In this document: positions 8,052-16,681 of the stretch, in pieces
Layout of the letters: each line of letters starts with the position of its first letter
How positions within the stretch are numbered: the stretch's first letter is position 1
NCBI GenBank assembly: GCA_046595995.1
Contig: JBKJNB010000160.1
Location: 4,476-68,475 of the forward strand
Reading direction: 5' to 3'
Length of the DNA: 64,000 bases
From: JAWXBR01 sp046595995
GTDB lineage: Bacteria > Bacteroidota > Ignavibacteria > Kapaibacteriales > Kapaibacteriaceae
Program-made: the position numbers and the translations under genes
The notes under the pieces: generated by a model
What the model was told of the DNA's origin: nothing
What the model saw: the letters and a program-made list of their open reading frames with translations, nothing else
Database searches by the model: none

Positions 8052-9262
8052 ATTTCCCTTCTCCAAAAGAACAACTCGACATCATTCGGCAGAACGTTGT
8101 TGATCTTCTGCCTGAAGACGAACTTGTTCGCAAACTGGAACGCTCACACAAAAGCGGGAAGCCCCTTACCGTAAAGCTAGGACTCGACCCGAGCCGTCCA
8201 GACATCCACATCGGCCACGCCGTGGTGCTCGGCAAACTCCGCCAGTTTCAGGACCTCGGCCATCGTATCGTGCTCATCATCGGCGACTTCACCGCCATGA
8301 TTGGGGACCCGACGGGCAAGTCGAAGACACGTCCCGCGCTGACCCTTCAAGAGACCCGTGACAACGGCGCTACATACGTTGACCAGGCATCGGTCGTTCT
8401 AGATAAGAACAAAACAGAAGTAGTCTACAATAGCACCTGGCTCGACGCATTGTCGTTTAGAGAAGTCATTGCGCTTACAGCGAAGTACACGGTTGCACAA
8501 ATCCTCGAACGCGATGATTTCACAAAGCGCTACCGCGCAGGTGAACCTATCAGCATGCATGAATTCATGTATCCCCTCTCGCAGGCATACGATTCGGTTG
8601 CGATAAAAAGCGACATCGAACTTGGTGGCACCGATCAGAAGTTTAATCTGTTGGTCGGACGTGAGATTATGCGCGCGTACGGACACGAACCGCAGTGCAT
8701 TCTAACGATGCCGATTCTCGAAGGCACTGATGGCGTCGAGAAAATGAGCAAGTCGCTCGACAACTATATCGGCGTCACCGACTCCCCTCGCGACATGTTC
8801 GGCAAGACAATGTCCGTTCCAGACGCTTTAATCCCCCGCTATCTGCAATACGCTTGCAATGCATCGGCTGCTGAAGTCGAAGGCGTGAGTAAGGGGCTTT
8901 CCGAAGGGTCTATGCATCCACGTCAGGCAAAGGTCGACCTCGCAAAGCGTGTGGTGGCGCGCTTCCACGGTCAGACAGCAGCTGAAGCAGCATTCGCAGA
9001 ATTCGAACGCATCTTCGTGAAGAAAGACGTCCCCGACAACATCGCCGACTTTGCAGTAGTAGGTTCATCGATTAACATCATCGACTTGTTAATGCAAGCA
9101 AAACTGGTTGCATCCAAGAGCGATGCGCGTAGACTTATTGAACAGGGTGGTTTACAGATCGACGGCGCGAAGATCACCGACATTGCACACCTGATTGATC
9201 TTGCTGAACCGCATGTTGTTAAAGCGGGAAAGTTAAAGTTCGTTCGCGTCCTTCGCACGTGA
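8048..9262 (+). CDS. tyrS: Tyrosyl-tRNA synthetase
   Basis: 404 residues. Class I signature H-I-G-H near 54-57 (P-D-I-H-I-G-H-A), K-M-S-K-S near 231-235, and a C-terminal S4 RNA-binding domain (S-D-A-R-R-L-I-E-Q-G-G). The spacing fits the second bacterial TyrS type. It charges tRNA-Tyr. It is translationally coupled to smpB by a 4-nt overlap. Two copies of the dispersed AAGGGGCT octamer lie inside (8160, 8891). Confidence 0.95.
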   Translation: MNFPSPKEQLDIIRQNVVDLLPEDELVRKLERSHKSGKPLTVKLGLDPSRPDIHIGHAVVLGKLRQFQDLGHRIVLIIGDFTAMIGDPTGKSKTRPALTLQETRDNGATYVDQASVVLDKNKTEVVYNSTWLDALSFREVIALTAKYTVAQILERDDFTKRYRAGEPISMHEFMYPLSQAYDSVAIKSDIELGGTDQKFNLLVGREIMRAYGHEPQCILTMPILEGTDGVEKMSKSLDNYIGVTDSPRDMFGKTMSVPDALIPRYLQYACNASAAEVEGVSKGLSEGSMHPRQAKVDLAKRVVARFHGQTAAEAAFAEFERIFVKKDVPDNIADFAVVGSSINIIDLLMQAKLVASKSDARRLIEQGGLQIDGAKITDIAHLIDLAEPHVVKAGKLKFVRVLRT

Positions 9263-9292
9263 CGTTGTTCTTCATAAGTAACATTATTTAGC

Positions 9293-10036
9293 ATGAAGCC
9301 CTTTGCCGTTACATCGTGGGACTTGACCGGCGAAGAGAACATGCGTCGCGACATGGCGCTCGTTGCTACCGCAAAGACACAGCCATCGGTAATGCGGCTG
9401 TATACGTGGGACCCGTGGTGTGTTTCACTCGGACATAATCAGAACGGAAATGTCATCGATGACCGCTTGTTGCGCGAGCAAGGATGGGATCTCGTGCGAC
9501 GTCCGACCGGCGGACGTGCCGTGTTGCACGCAGAAGAACTCACCTACTGCATAGCCGTGCCACAAGGCGAGGGCGTAAAGCCTCGTGCGGTCTACCAACA
9601 AATCCACGAGCAGCTCCTTGCGGCTCTGCAGACCCTTGTCCCTGGACTTTCCTTCGAAGAATCACCGTCCGATCTACGTCATCACTACGCCACGGCCGGT
9701 GCATCTGCTGCATCGTGTTTTACGAGTAGTGCTCGCACAGAGATCATGTTCAACGGCAAGAAGGTCGTTGGCAGTGCGCAACGCACCATCGATGGCGTCA
9801 TACTCCAGCACGGCAGCATCCTGACGGGTCCGGCACATACTAACATTGTTGACGTTCTCGTCGCAACGCCAACAGAACGTGAATCTGTTGCCGCAGACAT
9901 ACAGAAAAGCGCAGTGTCATTATCAGAAGCTGCGGGTAGAGTCATTACTGCTGAAGATGCAGCGGAAGCGATTACTGCTTACTTCAAGACGACGAATGGG
10001 GTTGCCTTGCCGGTGCGCTCAGATATGAGCAGATAG
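9293..10036 (+). CDS. Lipoate-protein ligase A/LipM family
   Basis: 247 residues of the BPL/LplA catalytic fold: the lipoyl-AMP pocket motif R-R-P-T-G-G-R-A-V-L-H near 70-80, then the second signature F-N-G-K-K-V-V-G-S-A-Q-R with its conserved Lys near 156. Members attach lipoate or octanoate to E2/GcvH domains. The 2-oxoacid dehydrogenase E1 genes at 21.7-27.2 kb would need lipoylated E2 partners. It lacks the C-terminal accessory domain of E. coli LplA, so octanoyltransferase activity (LipM type) is possible. The 3' end overlaps the convergent pseudogene by 58 nt. Confidence 0.82.
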   Translation: MKPFAVTSWDLTGEENMRRDMALVATAKTQPSVMRLYTWDPWCVSLGHNQNGNVIDDRLLREQGWDLVRRPTGGRAVLHAEELTYCIAVPQGEGVKPRAVYQQIHEQLLAALQTLVPGLSFEESPSDLRHHYATAGASAASCFTSSARTEIMFNGKKVVGSAQRTIDGVILQHGSILTGPAHTNIVDVLVATPTERESVAADIQKSAVSLSEAAGRVITAEDAAEAITAYFKTTNGVALPVRSDMSR

Positions 10037-10717
10037 TAGCCTGGTAGTTCGCCAGTCCATCGACAGGTGCCATCTAAGCTAGCGACAACACTTGCAATTG
10101 TCGTTCCCATTGCGTTGCAGACTTTCCAACCTTCCATTTCGCGACCACACCAACGAAGTTCGCCTTGTGTAGGGTTGGGGTGTGGAACGCAGTTTGCGTT
10201 GTCATCAAGCTTTGTCGAAACGCAAATGGCACCTTCTAGTCGCAGACTAATCCTGTTGCCACTGTCGGTCGTCACGATAAGTGTGTCCTCGTATTCGATG
10301 TGACTCCCAGATTGAGGAGCCCATACAACGGTTACAACGAATGGATTTGTCGGTGTTGCGCTGTACGGAAGTTGCTGTGGCAACAGGCGAAATGCCGTTG
10401 CGCTAGAACACTCTACGCTGACAATGTTTACTTCGGGCCAGATTGTTCGAAACTCGATTGCTTGTGTATCAGCTACCCAGTTATCGTCGCACAGAATGAA
10501 GCCCACGTATCTATCGCACAATAATCCGGATGCCGGAAAGGTGCCCGTGCCTTGAAAGTGTAACCGCCTCCGCCCTAGTGTTTGTGAAAACAGCGTCGAA
10601 ATACAAAGGGACACCTTTGGAAGCCACTGCAATGCTAAACTGGTTCGGCTGCAAGGTCTAAGCGCTCGACCCTACAACGAACACGCATAGAATGAACAGT
10701 AACAAGCATGTCTTCAT
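9979..10717 (-). pseudogene. Broken secreted protein with T9SS-like C-terminal domain
   Basis: ATG 10717 starts a clean signal peptide (MKTCLLLFILCVFVVGSSA) that hits TAG at 10658-10660. Beyond that stop the frame continues sensibly (Q-P-N-Q-F-S-I-A...F-D-A-V-F-T-N-T-R-A-E-A-V-T-L). A one-base shift near 10560 then moves the coding sense into the frame open to 9979. The rest has Ig-like strands and a C-terminal N-P-T-Q-G...P-G-Y-Y-L-L segment like type IX sorting domains. There are two lesions, a stop and a frameshift, so it is probably dead. A sequencing error could explain one but is less likely for both. Confidence 0.7.
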
Positions 10718-10748
10718 GGTAAACATTCTTAGTCAATGAATCTAAGGT

Positions 10749-12362
10749 TTAATGCGGCATGAACGCCTGTACACCCGGACCCAACGGCAGTCCCGTGTAC
10801 AGCCACACGAGCAACAGTACCGTCCATGCGATTCCGAAAACAATAGAATAAGGGATCATGGTGCTAATCATGGTGCCGACGCTTGCGTTGGGTACGTACC
10901 GCCGCGCAGCCATGATGACGATTGGCAGATACGGCAGCAGTGGCGATGTGCAGTTGCCCACGGAGTCACCGATGCGGTAGGTGGCCTGCACTGCTTCGGG
11001 CGTAAAGCCCATGAGCATGAACATGGGAATGAAGACAGGCGCTAGGATTGCCCACTTCGCAGAAGCACTACCGATTAGGAGATCGACGAGGACAGAGAAG
11101 CCCACAAATGCGACAAGGAGTAAGGGTCCGGAAAGGTGCAGCGCTGTTAATACATTCGCACCGCTGACTGCAGTAATAATGCCGAGGTTCGACCATTTAA
11201 AGTATGCAACGAATTGCGAGATAATAAACGCTAGTACGATGTACGTGCCCATTGTGGACATGCCATCGCCCATCATCCTGGCGGCATCGCGATCACTGCG
11301 GATTGTACGAGCAACCCACCCGTATGTAAGGCCGCAAAGAAAGAATGTCGCGGTTGCGATGACGACGATGCTTTGGAAGAACGGACGCAGCGTGTTTTCT
11401 GCGTCGCGCAGGACACCGTAGTCGGGTACAATAAGCGCGAGTGTCGCAATGACACAGATGATAAATGTAATTAGTGTTGCCCGCAGTGCTCGACGTTGTC
11501 GTACAGGATCTAGAGCAGATGGTTCATTTGCGCCTGCGTTGTTGGACATCGCCCCGGTGTTGTCGGACAGCGCACCGACGTTGTCGGACATCGCCCTGGC
11601 GTTGCCGGACAGCGCACCGACGTTTCCAGACCACACACCAAGTCGTGGCTCAACAATCTTTGTGGTAATAAGTGTGCCGCTAATCGTTATGAGAAATGCC
11701 GATGCAGTCATGAAGTAATAGTTAGCCGTTGCTTCGACGACATACGTCGGAACGACAACTCTTGCCGCCTCTTGGGAGAGTGCGCCAAGTAGCACATCCA
11801 GGGCCGTAACGAATACGCTTGCTGAAAAGCCCCCTGCGACCCCTGCAAAAGCAGCGGCGAGTCCAGCAATCGGGTGACGTCCGACCGACGCAAACACCAA
11901 CGCTCCAAGCGGCGGCAGAATGATGAAGCCGGCGTCACCTGCAATGGCACTGTTCACGCCGATGAAAACGAGTACTGCCGGAAGGATCAATGGAGGTACT
12001 GAACGCACAGACGAGCGAAGCAAGGCTGATAGGAGTCCGCTACGTTCTGCGACCGCAATACCAAGAACCGTAAAGAGTACAACGCCCAGTGGGGCGAACG
12101 AGGTGAAATTTGGTATGGCTTCGAGGAACATCCTTCGGAGTCCGGGTGCCGACAACAGATTGAACGCGTAGGCATGTTCTCCCGTCCCGGGATGCTCTAC
12201 AATAACACCAATCCACGATGCAATAGCGGACACGATAACAACGAGGATTGCCAAGCCAAGAAAGAGCGTAACCGGGTTCGGAAGACGATTGCCGATGCGC
12301 TCGACAGTGTCGAGGTAGCGAAAGAGGAGGGAGCGTTTTTTTCTAGGGTCACCTGTGTTCAT
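10749..12362 (-). CDS. abgT: AbgT family transporter (p-aminobenzoyl-glutamate/antimetabolite type)
   Basis: 537 residues from ATG 12362, with about 12 membrane helices. The start is chosen because family N-termini begin near K-K-R-S-L-L-F-R-Y-L-D-T-V-E-R-I-G-N-R-L-P; the frame is open to a TTG at 12404, which follows a mini-ORF stop by one base and is the alternative. Family signatures include D-A-G-F-I-I-L-P-P-L and S-A-K-W-A-I-L-A-P-V-F-I-P-M. AbgT proteins import p-aminobenzoyl-glutamate or export sulfonamides. A cytoplasmic loop carries a 7-residue tandem repeat. Confidence 0.9.
   Translation of the reverse strand: MNTGDPRKKRSLLFRYLDTVERIGNRLPNPVTLFLGLAILVVIVSAIASWIGVIVEHPGTGEHAYAFNLLSAPGLRRMFLEAIPNFTSFAPLGVVLFTVLGIAVAERSGLLSALLRSSVRSVPPLILPAVLVFIGVNSAIAGDAGFIILPPLGALVFASVGRHPIAGLAAAFAGVAGGFSASVFVTALDVLLGALSQEAARVVVPTYVVEATANYYFMTASAFLITISGTLITTKIVEPRLGVWSGNVGALSGNARAMSDNVGALSDNTGAMSNNAGANEPSALDPVRQRRALRATLITFIICVIATLALIVPDYGVLRDAENTLRPFFQSIVVIATATFFLCGLTYGWVARTIRSDRDAARMMGDGMSTMGTYIVLAFIISQFVAYFKWSNLGIITAVSGANVLTALHLSGPLLLVAFVGFSVLVDLLIGSASAKWAILAPVFIPMFMLMGFTPEAVQATYRIGDSVGNCTSPLLPYLPIVIMAARRYVPNASVGTMISTMIPYSIVFGIAWTVLLLVWLYTGLPLGPGVQAFMPH
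11538..11642 (-). repeat. 21-bp tandem repeat inside abgT
   Basis: Five units of exactly 21 bp (11538-11558, 11559-11579, 11580-11600, 11601-11621, and a degenerate 11622-11642). Units 1/3 and 2/4 resemble each other most, suggesting doubling of a 42-bp block. They encode heptads of the form S-[DGN]-N-x-[GR]-A-[LM] in a loop between membrane helices. Copy change would stay in frame. Confidence 0.9.
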
Positions 12363-12414
12363 TTGTGCATTAATACGGTTCTTGTGGTCCAATACCGAAT
12401 TCAATTTATCCCAT

Positions 12415-12575
12415 CTGTTTTTCTGCCATTATCGCCGCTGCTTTTCCCCCATTATCGCACCTGCTTTTTCCCCATTATCGCACCTGCTTTTTCCCCATTA
12501 TTGCACCTGCTTTTTCCCCACTATTGCACCTGCTTTTTCCCCATTATGATACCTATTTTTTTGGTATTATTGCAC
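12415..12575 (-). repeat. Seven 23-bp tandem repeats forming a mini-ORF chain in the abgT leader
   Basis: Seven head-to-tail 23-bp units fill most of the gap between abgT and the divergent ATPase gene. On the abgT strand, six consecutive 8-codon ORFs start at 12544, 12521, 12498, 12475, 12452 and 12429. Each stop shares one base with the next start (TAATG, or TAGTG where the start becomes GTG). Peptides are MGKKQVQ, its GTG-started copy, MGKKQVR twice, MGEKQRR and MAEKQMG. The last TAA (12408-12406) is one base before the in-frame TTG of abgT. The seventh, outer copy lacks a start. The rest of 12363-12630 shows no gene. Confidence 0.85.
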
Positions 12576-12630
12576 TCCAATCGTTGGCTCACTGCACAGT
12601 AATGAATTTTTAAATGAACGTAAGTGTCTT

Positions 12631-13902
12631 ATGGAAAAGATAGATAAAGAATATCGTCCACGGCTTGTGGATAGTGAAATCCTAGAAAGCTTGGCGCTGT
12701 CTGGAGCTGTCGTTATTGAAGGTCCAAAAGCGTGTGGTAAAACGATGTCGGCGGCGCGTATTTCGGGGAGCATTTTTCGCGTGGATTTAGACTTCTTAAC
12801 CAACTCTGCGGTAGCTGCGTGGCCAGAACTGGTTCTTGATGGAGAGACACCACGACTGATCGATGAATGGCAGACTGTGTCTGAAATTTGGAATCGTGTT
12901 CGGAGGGCCGTCGATGATAGGGGTCTGTTCAGCCAGTTCATCCTAACGGGATCTGCCTCGCCTGCCGATGACATCACGCGTCATTCCGGTGCGGGGCGGT
13001 TCAGTCGATTGCGCATGCGGACGCTCACGACGTTTGAAGCGGGTGAATCTACAGGTGCGGTTTCTCTTGGTACGCTGCTCGAGGGATCTGACATTGGGAA
13101 AGGGCAGGCCAAGATGTCATTCGATGTTTTGGTAGATCTGATCGTCGGCGGGGGCTGGCCAACCAACATTGGCCTTTCAACGAAAGCCTCCGCGCGTCGC
13201 GTCCGTAATTACCTGGAGGAGTCGACGCGCATTGATGTTGCTCAGCCCGATACAAATACGAAAGGGCGCGATCCAAGAAAAGTCAAAGCCGTCATTCAAT
13301 CTCTGGCGAGAGGTATTGGTTCATCCATGGCCATCAGTACAATTCGTTCTGATGTCAAATCATTTGGTATCGAGATCAATGAGAAAACCATTGATAGCTA
13401 CCTCGATGCATTGCAGCGTGTGATGCTCATCGATTATGTGCCTGCGTGGGCTGTTCATCTGCGATCCAGTGCGCGCCTGCGCACAAAGCCGAAACACTAC
13501 TTCGCTGATCCATCATTAGCAGTTGCTGTACTGAATGCATCACCCGAGTTGATGCGCAAGGACCTGCGACTCCTCGGCTTGCTATTCGAAAACCTCGTGA
13601 TGCGTGACCTCTTCGTATACGCGCAGCACAACAACGCGGAGGTATCGTTCTATCGAGACAGCAACGGCCTTGAAGTCGACGCCATCATCGAACAGGAAGG
13701 TGGGAACTGGATTGCCGTCGAGATCAAGCTCGGGTCAACTGCGGTGGATGACGCGGCGGAGTCGCTCAAACGCTTTGCAGCCAGCGTCGATACAACGTAC
13801 AAGGGCGAGGCTGCCGCATTGGTAGTTGTAACTGGCAACGGATACTATTACAAGCGGGACGATGGCGTGATCGTTGTGCCCCTCGGTGCGTTGGGAGCAT
13901 GA
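12631..13902 (+). CDS. AAA ATPase with DUF4143 domain
   Basis: 423 residues. N-terminal P-loop G-P-K-A-C-G-K-T near 31-38 and Walker B R-L-I-D-E-W near 82-87 match the AAA_14 family. The C-terminal DUF4143 part has a D...E-x-K pattern (L-E-V-D-A-I-I-E, then I-A-V-E-I-K-L-G) like PD-(D/E)XK folds. These proteins are common, patchily distributed and of uncertain role. It is a lone gene, divergent from abgT and convergent with the DUF1460 gene, with no toxin or defence partner beside it. Confidence 0.85.
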   Translation: MEKIDKEYRPRLVDSEILESLALSGAVVIEGPKACGKTMSAARISGSIFRVDLDFLTNSAVAAWPELVLDGETPRLIDEWQTVSEIWNRVRRAVDDRGLFSQFILTGSASPADDITRHSGAGRFSRLRMRTLTTFEAGESTGAVSLGTLLEGSDIGKGQAKMSFDVLVDLIVGGGWPTNIGLSTKASARRVRNYLEESTRIDVAQPDTNTKGRDPRKVKAVIQSLARGIGSSMAISTIRSDVKSFGIEINEKTIDSYLDALQRVMLIDYVPAWAVHLRSSARLRTKPKHYFADPSLAVAVLNASPELMRKDLRLLGLLFENLVMRDLFVYAQHNNAEVSFYRDSNGLEVDAIIEQEGGNWIAVEIKLGSTAVDDAAESLKRFAASVDTTYKGEAAALVVVTGNGYYYKRDDGVIVVPLGALGA

Positions 13903-13950
13903 CGACAGTGATACGGGGTAACACACATACACGCACTCTTTCTTCAGGTT

Positions 13951-14838
13951 TCACGCTACTGGCTCGAGCGGACGCACCACGGTAATGCCGGTATTCGACT
14001 TAACGGAGTTTACATACTCCCCTACGCGGACGTCGAGGAGAACTTTCTTCTTTTGCGAAGATGCATGCAGAAAGCGCGCATCGCCATCCGCGGCACGATA
14101 GATGAGACCCGTGTGCGAATAGTCGAGTCCGTCTTTTGATGTGGAGATGGCAATGATGTCACCCGTATTGAGATGCGGTTCGACAACTTCAATGCGGTCC
14201 TTCGGAATGTAATAACGCATGCGAGCGTTGACTTGCTTTTCTATTTCTGCAATCTGCTCGGTGGCTGCGGTGTCTCCCTTTAGTTGTTTGTAGTACTGAG
14301 GGTGTGTGGACATAAAGTTCACCGTAATTGGCAAGATGATGCCACCTAGGTCGCGCGTGATGTCTTGCACTACGCCCTTTGCCACGTTGTCATCAATCCA
14401 GTCGCTGGTGTAGTGAAGGCGCGACGGATAGCCGTCGAGGACGCCCTGCCTATAACGCGTTAATGTAATCTCGTTTATCAATGCATCGAACGTGTACTCC
14501 TTGCGCTTAATGATGCGTGCCATTCCCAACACACTTTCGAACAGCGTAACACAGTCCAATCCTGTGAGATCAATGCGACACATTTCAGGTTCACCTTCGA
14601 GTGTACCTCCAACGTAGGGTGTGCCTTGCAACAGAATGGCAATGTCCCCCATTAACTCACCGATAGGTTTACGATGCCAGTTGTTTTTCGCTGCTCTGCG
14701 CATCGCTTGCGCGAAGATATACTTCGTCGTTGCGTACGTGTCGGTGTTCTTCTTGCGTGTACGGCGCAAGGACTGACCCCATGCGGTACCCGCAAGTGGT
14801 GCTATGGAGAGCAAGGCGATGAAATGACGTCTCTTCAT
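13951..14838 (-). CDS. DUF1460 family N-acetylmuramoyl-L-alanine amidase-like protein
   Basis: 295 residues. The N-terminus KRRHFIALLS followed by a hydrophobic run ending A-W-G-Q is a signal peptide, possibly Tat because of the R-R-x-F-I pattern. The NlpC/P60-like catalytic features of DUF1460 are visible: G-L-D-C-V-T-L-F-E (Cys near 95), D-Y-S-H-T-G-L (His near 242) and F-L-H-A-S-S. Characterised relatives cleave peptidoglycan or related amide bonds in the periplasm. ATG lies one base after the aspS stop, so it is probably in the aspS transcript. Confidence 0.85.
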   Translation of the reverse strand: MKRRHFIALLSIAPLAGTAWGQSLRRTRKKNTDTYATTKYIFAQAMRRAAKNNWHRKPIGELMGDIAILLQGTPYVGGTLEGEPEMCRIDLTGLDCVTLFESVLGMARIIKRKEYTFDALINEITLTRYRQGVLDGYPSRLHYTSDWIDDNVAKGVVQDITRDLGGIILPITVNFMSTHPQYYKQLKGDTAATEQIAEIEKQVNARMRYYIPKDRIEVVEPHLNTGDIIAISTSKDGLDYSHTGLIYRAADGDARFLHASSQKKKVLLDVRVGEYVNSVKSNTGITVVRPLEPVA

Positions 14839-14839
14839 G

Positions 14840-16654
14840 TTATTCAGATTTTCCGTCTGTGCCAGCAGCGACGGTGGTGATGCCCAGTGTCTTGAGTTGC
14901 GTTGCGTCTACGGGCGTCGGACATCCATCCATTAGGGACAGGCCAGACGTTGTCTTTGGAAACGCGATTACATCACGGATGTTGTCCGTACCCGCTAGCA
15001 GCATCACCAATCGATCGAACCCAAACGCAATGCCTCCGTGTGGCGGTGCGCCGAATTTCAGCGCATCGAGAAGGAATCCAAACTTGCCCTGCGCTTCTTC
15101 TTTCGACATTCCTAACAAGTCAAATATCTTCGATTGCACATCACTGCGATGTATCCGTATTGAACCACCTGCGGCCTCATATCCGTTAATCACCAAGTCG
15201 TACGCTTGAGCACGCGCATGATTCGGATCGGTGTCGAGCAGAGGTACATCTTCCGGTAAGGGGCTAGTAAAGGGATGATGCCGAGCAACCCATCGCTTCT
15301 CTTCTTCTGCATACTCTAGAAGCGGAAAATCTGTTACCCACGTAAGCGCATACTGACCCTTTACTGCATCGAGTATGCCCTGACGTCGCGCGACTTCTGT
15401 GCGCAATGCGCCAAGAATGAGACACGTGCGTTCATGCTCACCTGCCGCAAACAGCAACAAGTCTCCGTCCTCTCCACCGGCGCTGGCGAAAAACTCCATC
15501 GAATGCGCAGGCAGCAGTTCGATATCTGCTGAACGTGGTATGTACTTAATGAATGATCCAGTAACAACGCCGTCTTGCATCTTCAGCCAAGGCAGCCCCT
15601 TGGCGCCGTACTTCTTTGCGTGTTCTGTGAGCTCGTCAATCTGCTTGCGAGAGTATCCAGCGCAACCCTTTGCATTGAATATCTTGACGACGCCACTGGC
15701 AGCAATGGCCTCAGTGAAGACCACAAAGCCGGTCGCGCCACTTGCGGACGTCACATCGTGCAGTGGGAGTGCATAACGCAAATCGGGTTTGTCGCTGCCA
15801 AACGTGTCCATGGCATGTTGCCACGTCATGCGCTGTAGCGGAATTTGCAAATCGACATCAAGGATGTCTTTCCATACGCCGGCAACGAAGCGTTCGGCGA
15901 TGGCAATGACGTCTTCTTGCGTAACGAAGGACATTTCGACGTCGATCTGTGTGAATTCTGGCTGACGGTCTGCGCGCAGGTCCTCATCCCTAAAACATTT
16001 TACGATTTGCATGTAGCGGTCGAACCCCGCTACCATTAACAATTGTTTGAAGAGCTGTGGCGACTGCGGCAAAGCGTAGAACTTGCCTTTATTGACGCGA
16101 CTAGGCACGAGATAATCACGTGCGCCCTCTGGTGTCGACTTCGTTAACACGGGTGTCTCAATCTCAACAAAGTTATTGTTTTCGAAGTAACGATGTGTGA
16201 GTTGATAAAGTTTGTTACGAATGAGGAAGTTCTTCTGCATCGCCGGACGTCGCAGGTCGAGGAAACGATACGTTAAGCGCATCTCTTCATTCGTTTGCAA
16301 ATCGTCCACGATTTCGAACGGCGTGAGTTCAGCAGGATTAATAACACCCAGGTCGGTAACAAGAATTTCAATGAGCCCAGTGGGCATGTTCGGGTTCGGG
16401 TTCGAGCGCATTCGCACGGTGCCACGCACCCACAACACAAACTCGCTACGGATGTCTCTAGCCTTCTCGGCAAGTGCGGCATCCTCTTCCGGAAGGATTA
16501 CAACCTGCGTGAGACCGTAGCGGTCGCGCACGTCAATGAACGTCAGTCCGCCAAAGTCGCGACGTCCGTTCACCCATCCGTTAATCGTAACAACCTTGCC
16601 TGCGTCCGACGGACGTAGATCTCCGCACGTTACCGTGCGCTGTTCAAACTGCAT
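14840..16654 (-). CDS. aspS: Aspartyl-tRNA synthetase
   Basis: 604 residues, bacterial long form with the GAD insertion domain between motifs 2 and 3. N-terminal OB anticodon domain (V-x-G-W-V-N-G-R-R-D-F-G-G), motif 2 F-R-D-E-D-L-R-A-D-R-Q-P-E-F near 216, and motif 3 G-F-D-R-L near 546. Whether it is discriminating or charges tRNA-Asn too cannot be told; gatCAB is not in view. A TAAATTCA box (16676-16683, minus) overlapping the end of the upstream glycosyltransferase may give it its own promoter. Confidence 0.96.
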   Translation of the reverse strand: MQFEQRTVTCGDLRPSDAGKVVTINGWVNGRRDFGGLTFIDVRDRYGLTQVVILPEEDAALAEKARDIRSEFVLWVRGTVRMRSNPNPNMPTGLIEILVTDLGVINPAELTPFEIVDDLQTNEEMRLTYRFLDLRRPAMQKNFLIRNKLYQLTHRYFENNNFVEIETPVLTKSTPEGARDYLVPSRVNKGKFYALPQSPQLFKQLLMVAGFDRYMQIVKCFRDEDLRADRQPEFTQIDVEMSFVTQEDVIAIAERFVAGVWKDILDVDLQIPLQRMTWQHAMDTFGSDKPDLRYALPLHDVTSASGATGFVVFTEAIAASGVVKIFNAKGCAGYSRKQIDELTEHAKKYGAKGLPWLKMQDGVVTGSFIKYIPRSADIELLPAHSMEFFASAGGEDGDLLLFAAGEHERTCLILGALRTEVARRQGILDAVKGQYALTWVTDFPLLEYAEEEKRWVARHHPFTSPLPEDVPLLDTDPNHARAQAYDLVINGYEAAGGSIRIHRSDVQSKIFDLLGMSKEEAQGKFGFLLDALKFGAPPHGGIAFGFDRLVMLLAGTDNIRDVIAFPKTTSGLSLMDGCPTPVDATQLKTLGITTVAAGTDGKSE

Positions 16655-16681
16655 AGTGTACTCTTGACATAGACCGTGAAT

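Noticed and set aside
12415..12575. The 23-bp repeat array as a CRISPR
   Set aside because: Units are head to tail with no unique spacers, and no cas genes are nearby.
12631..13902. AAA/DUF4143 ATPase as part of a defence system
   Set aside because: No nuclease, methylase, toxin or other partner is adjacent; the family is widespread as single genes.
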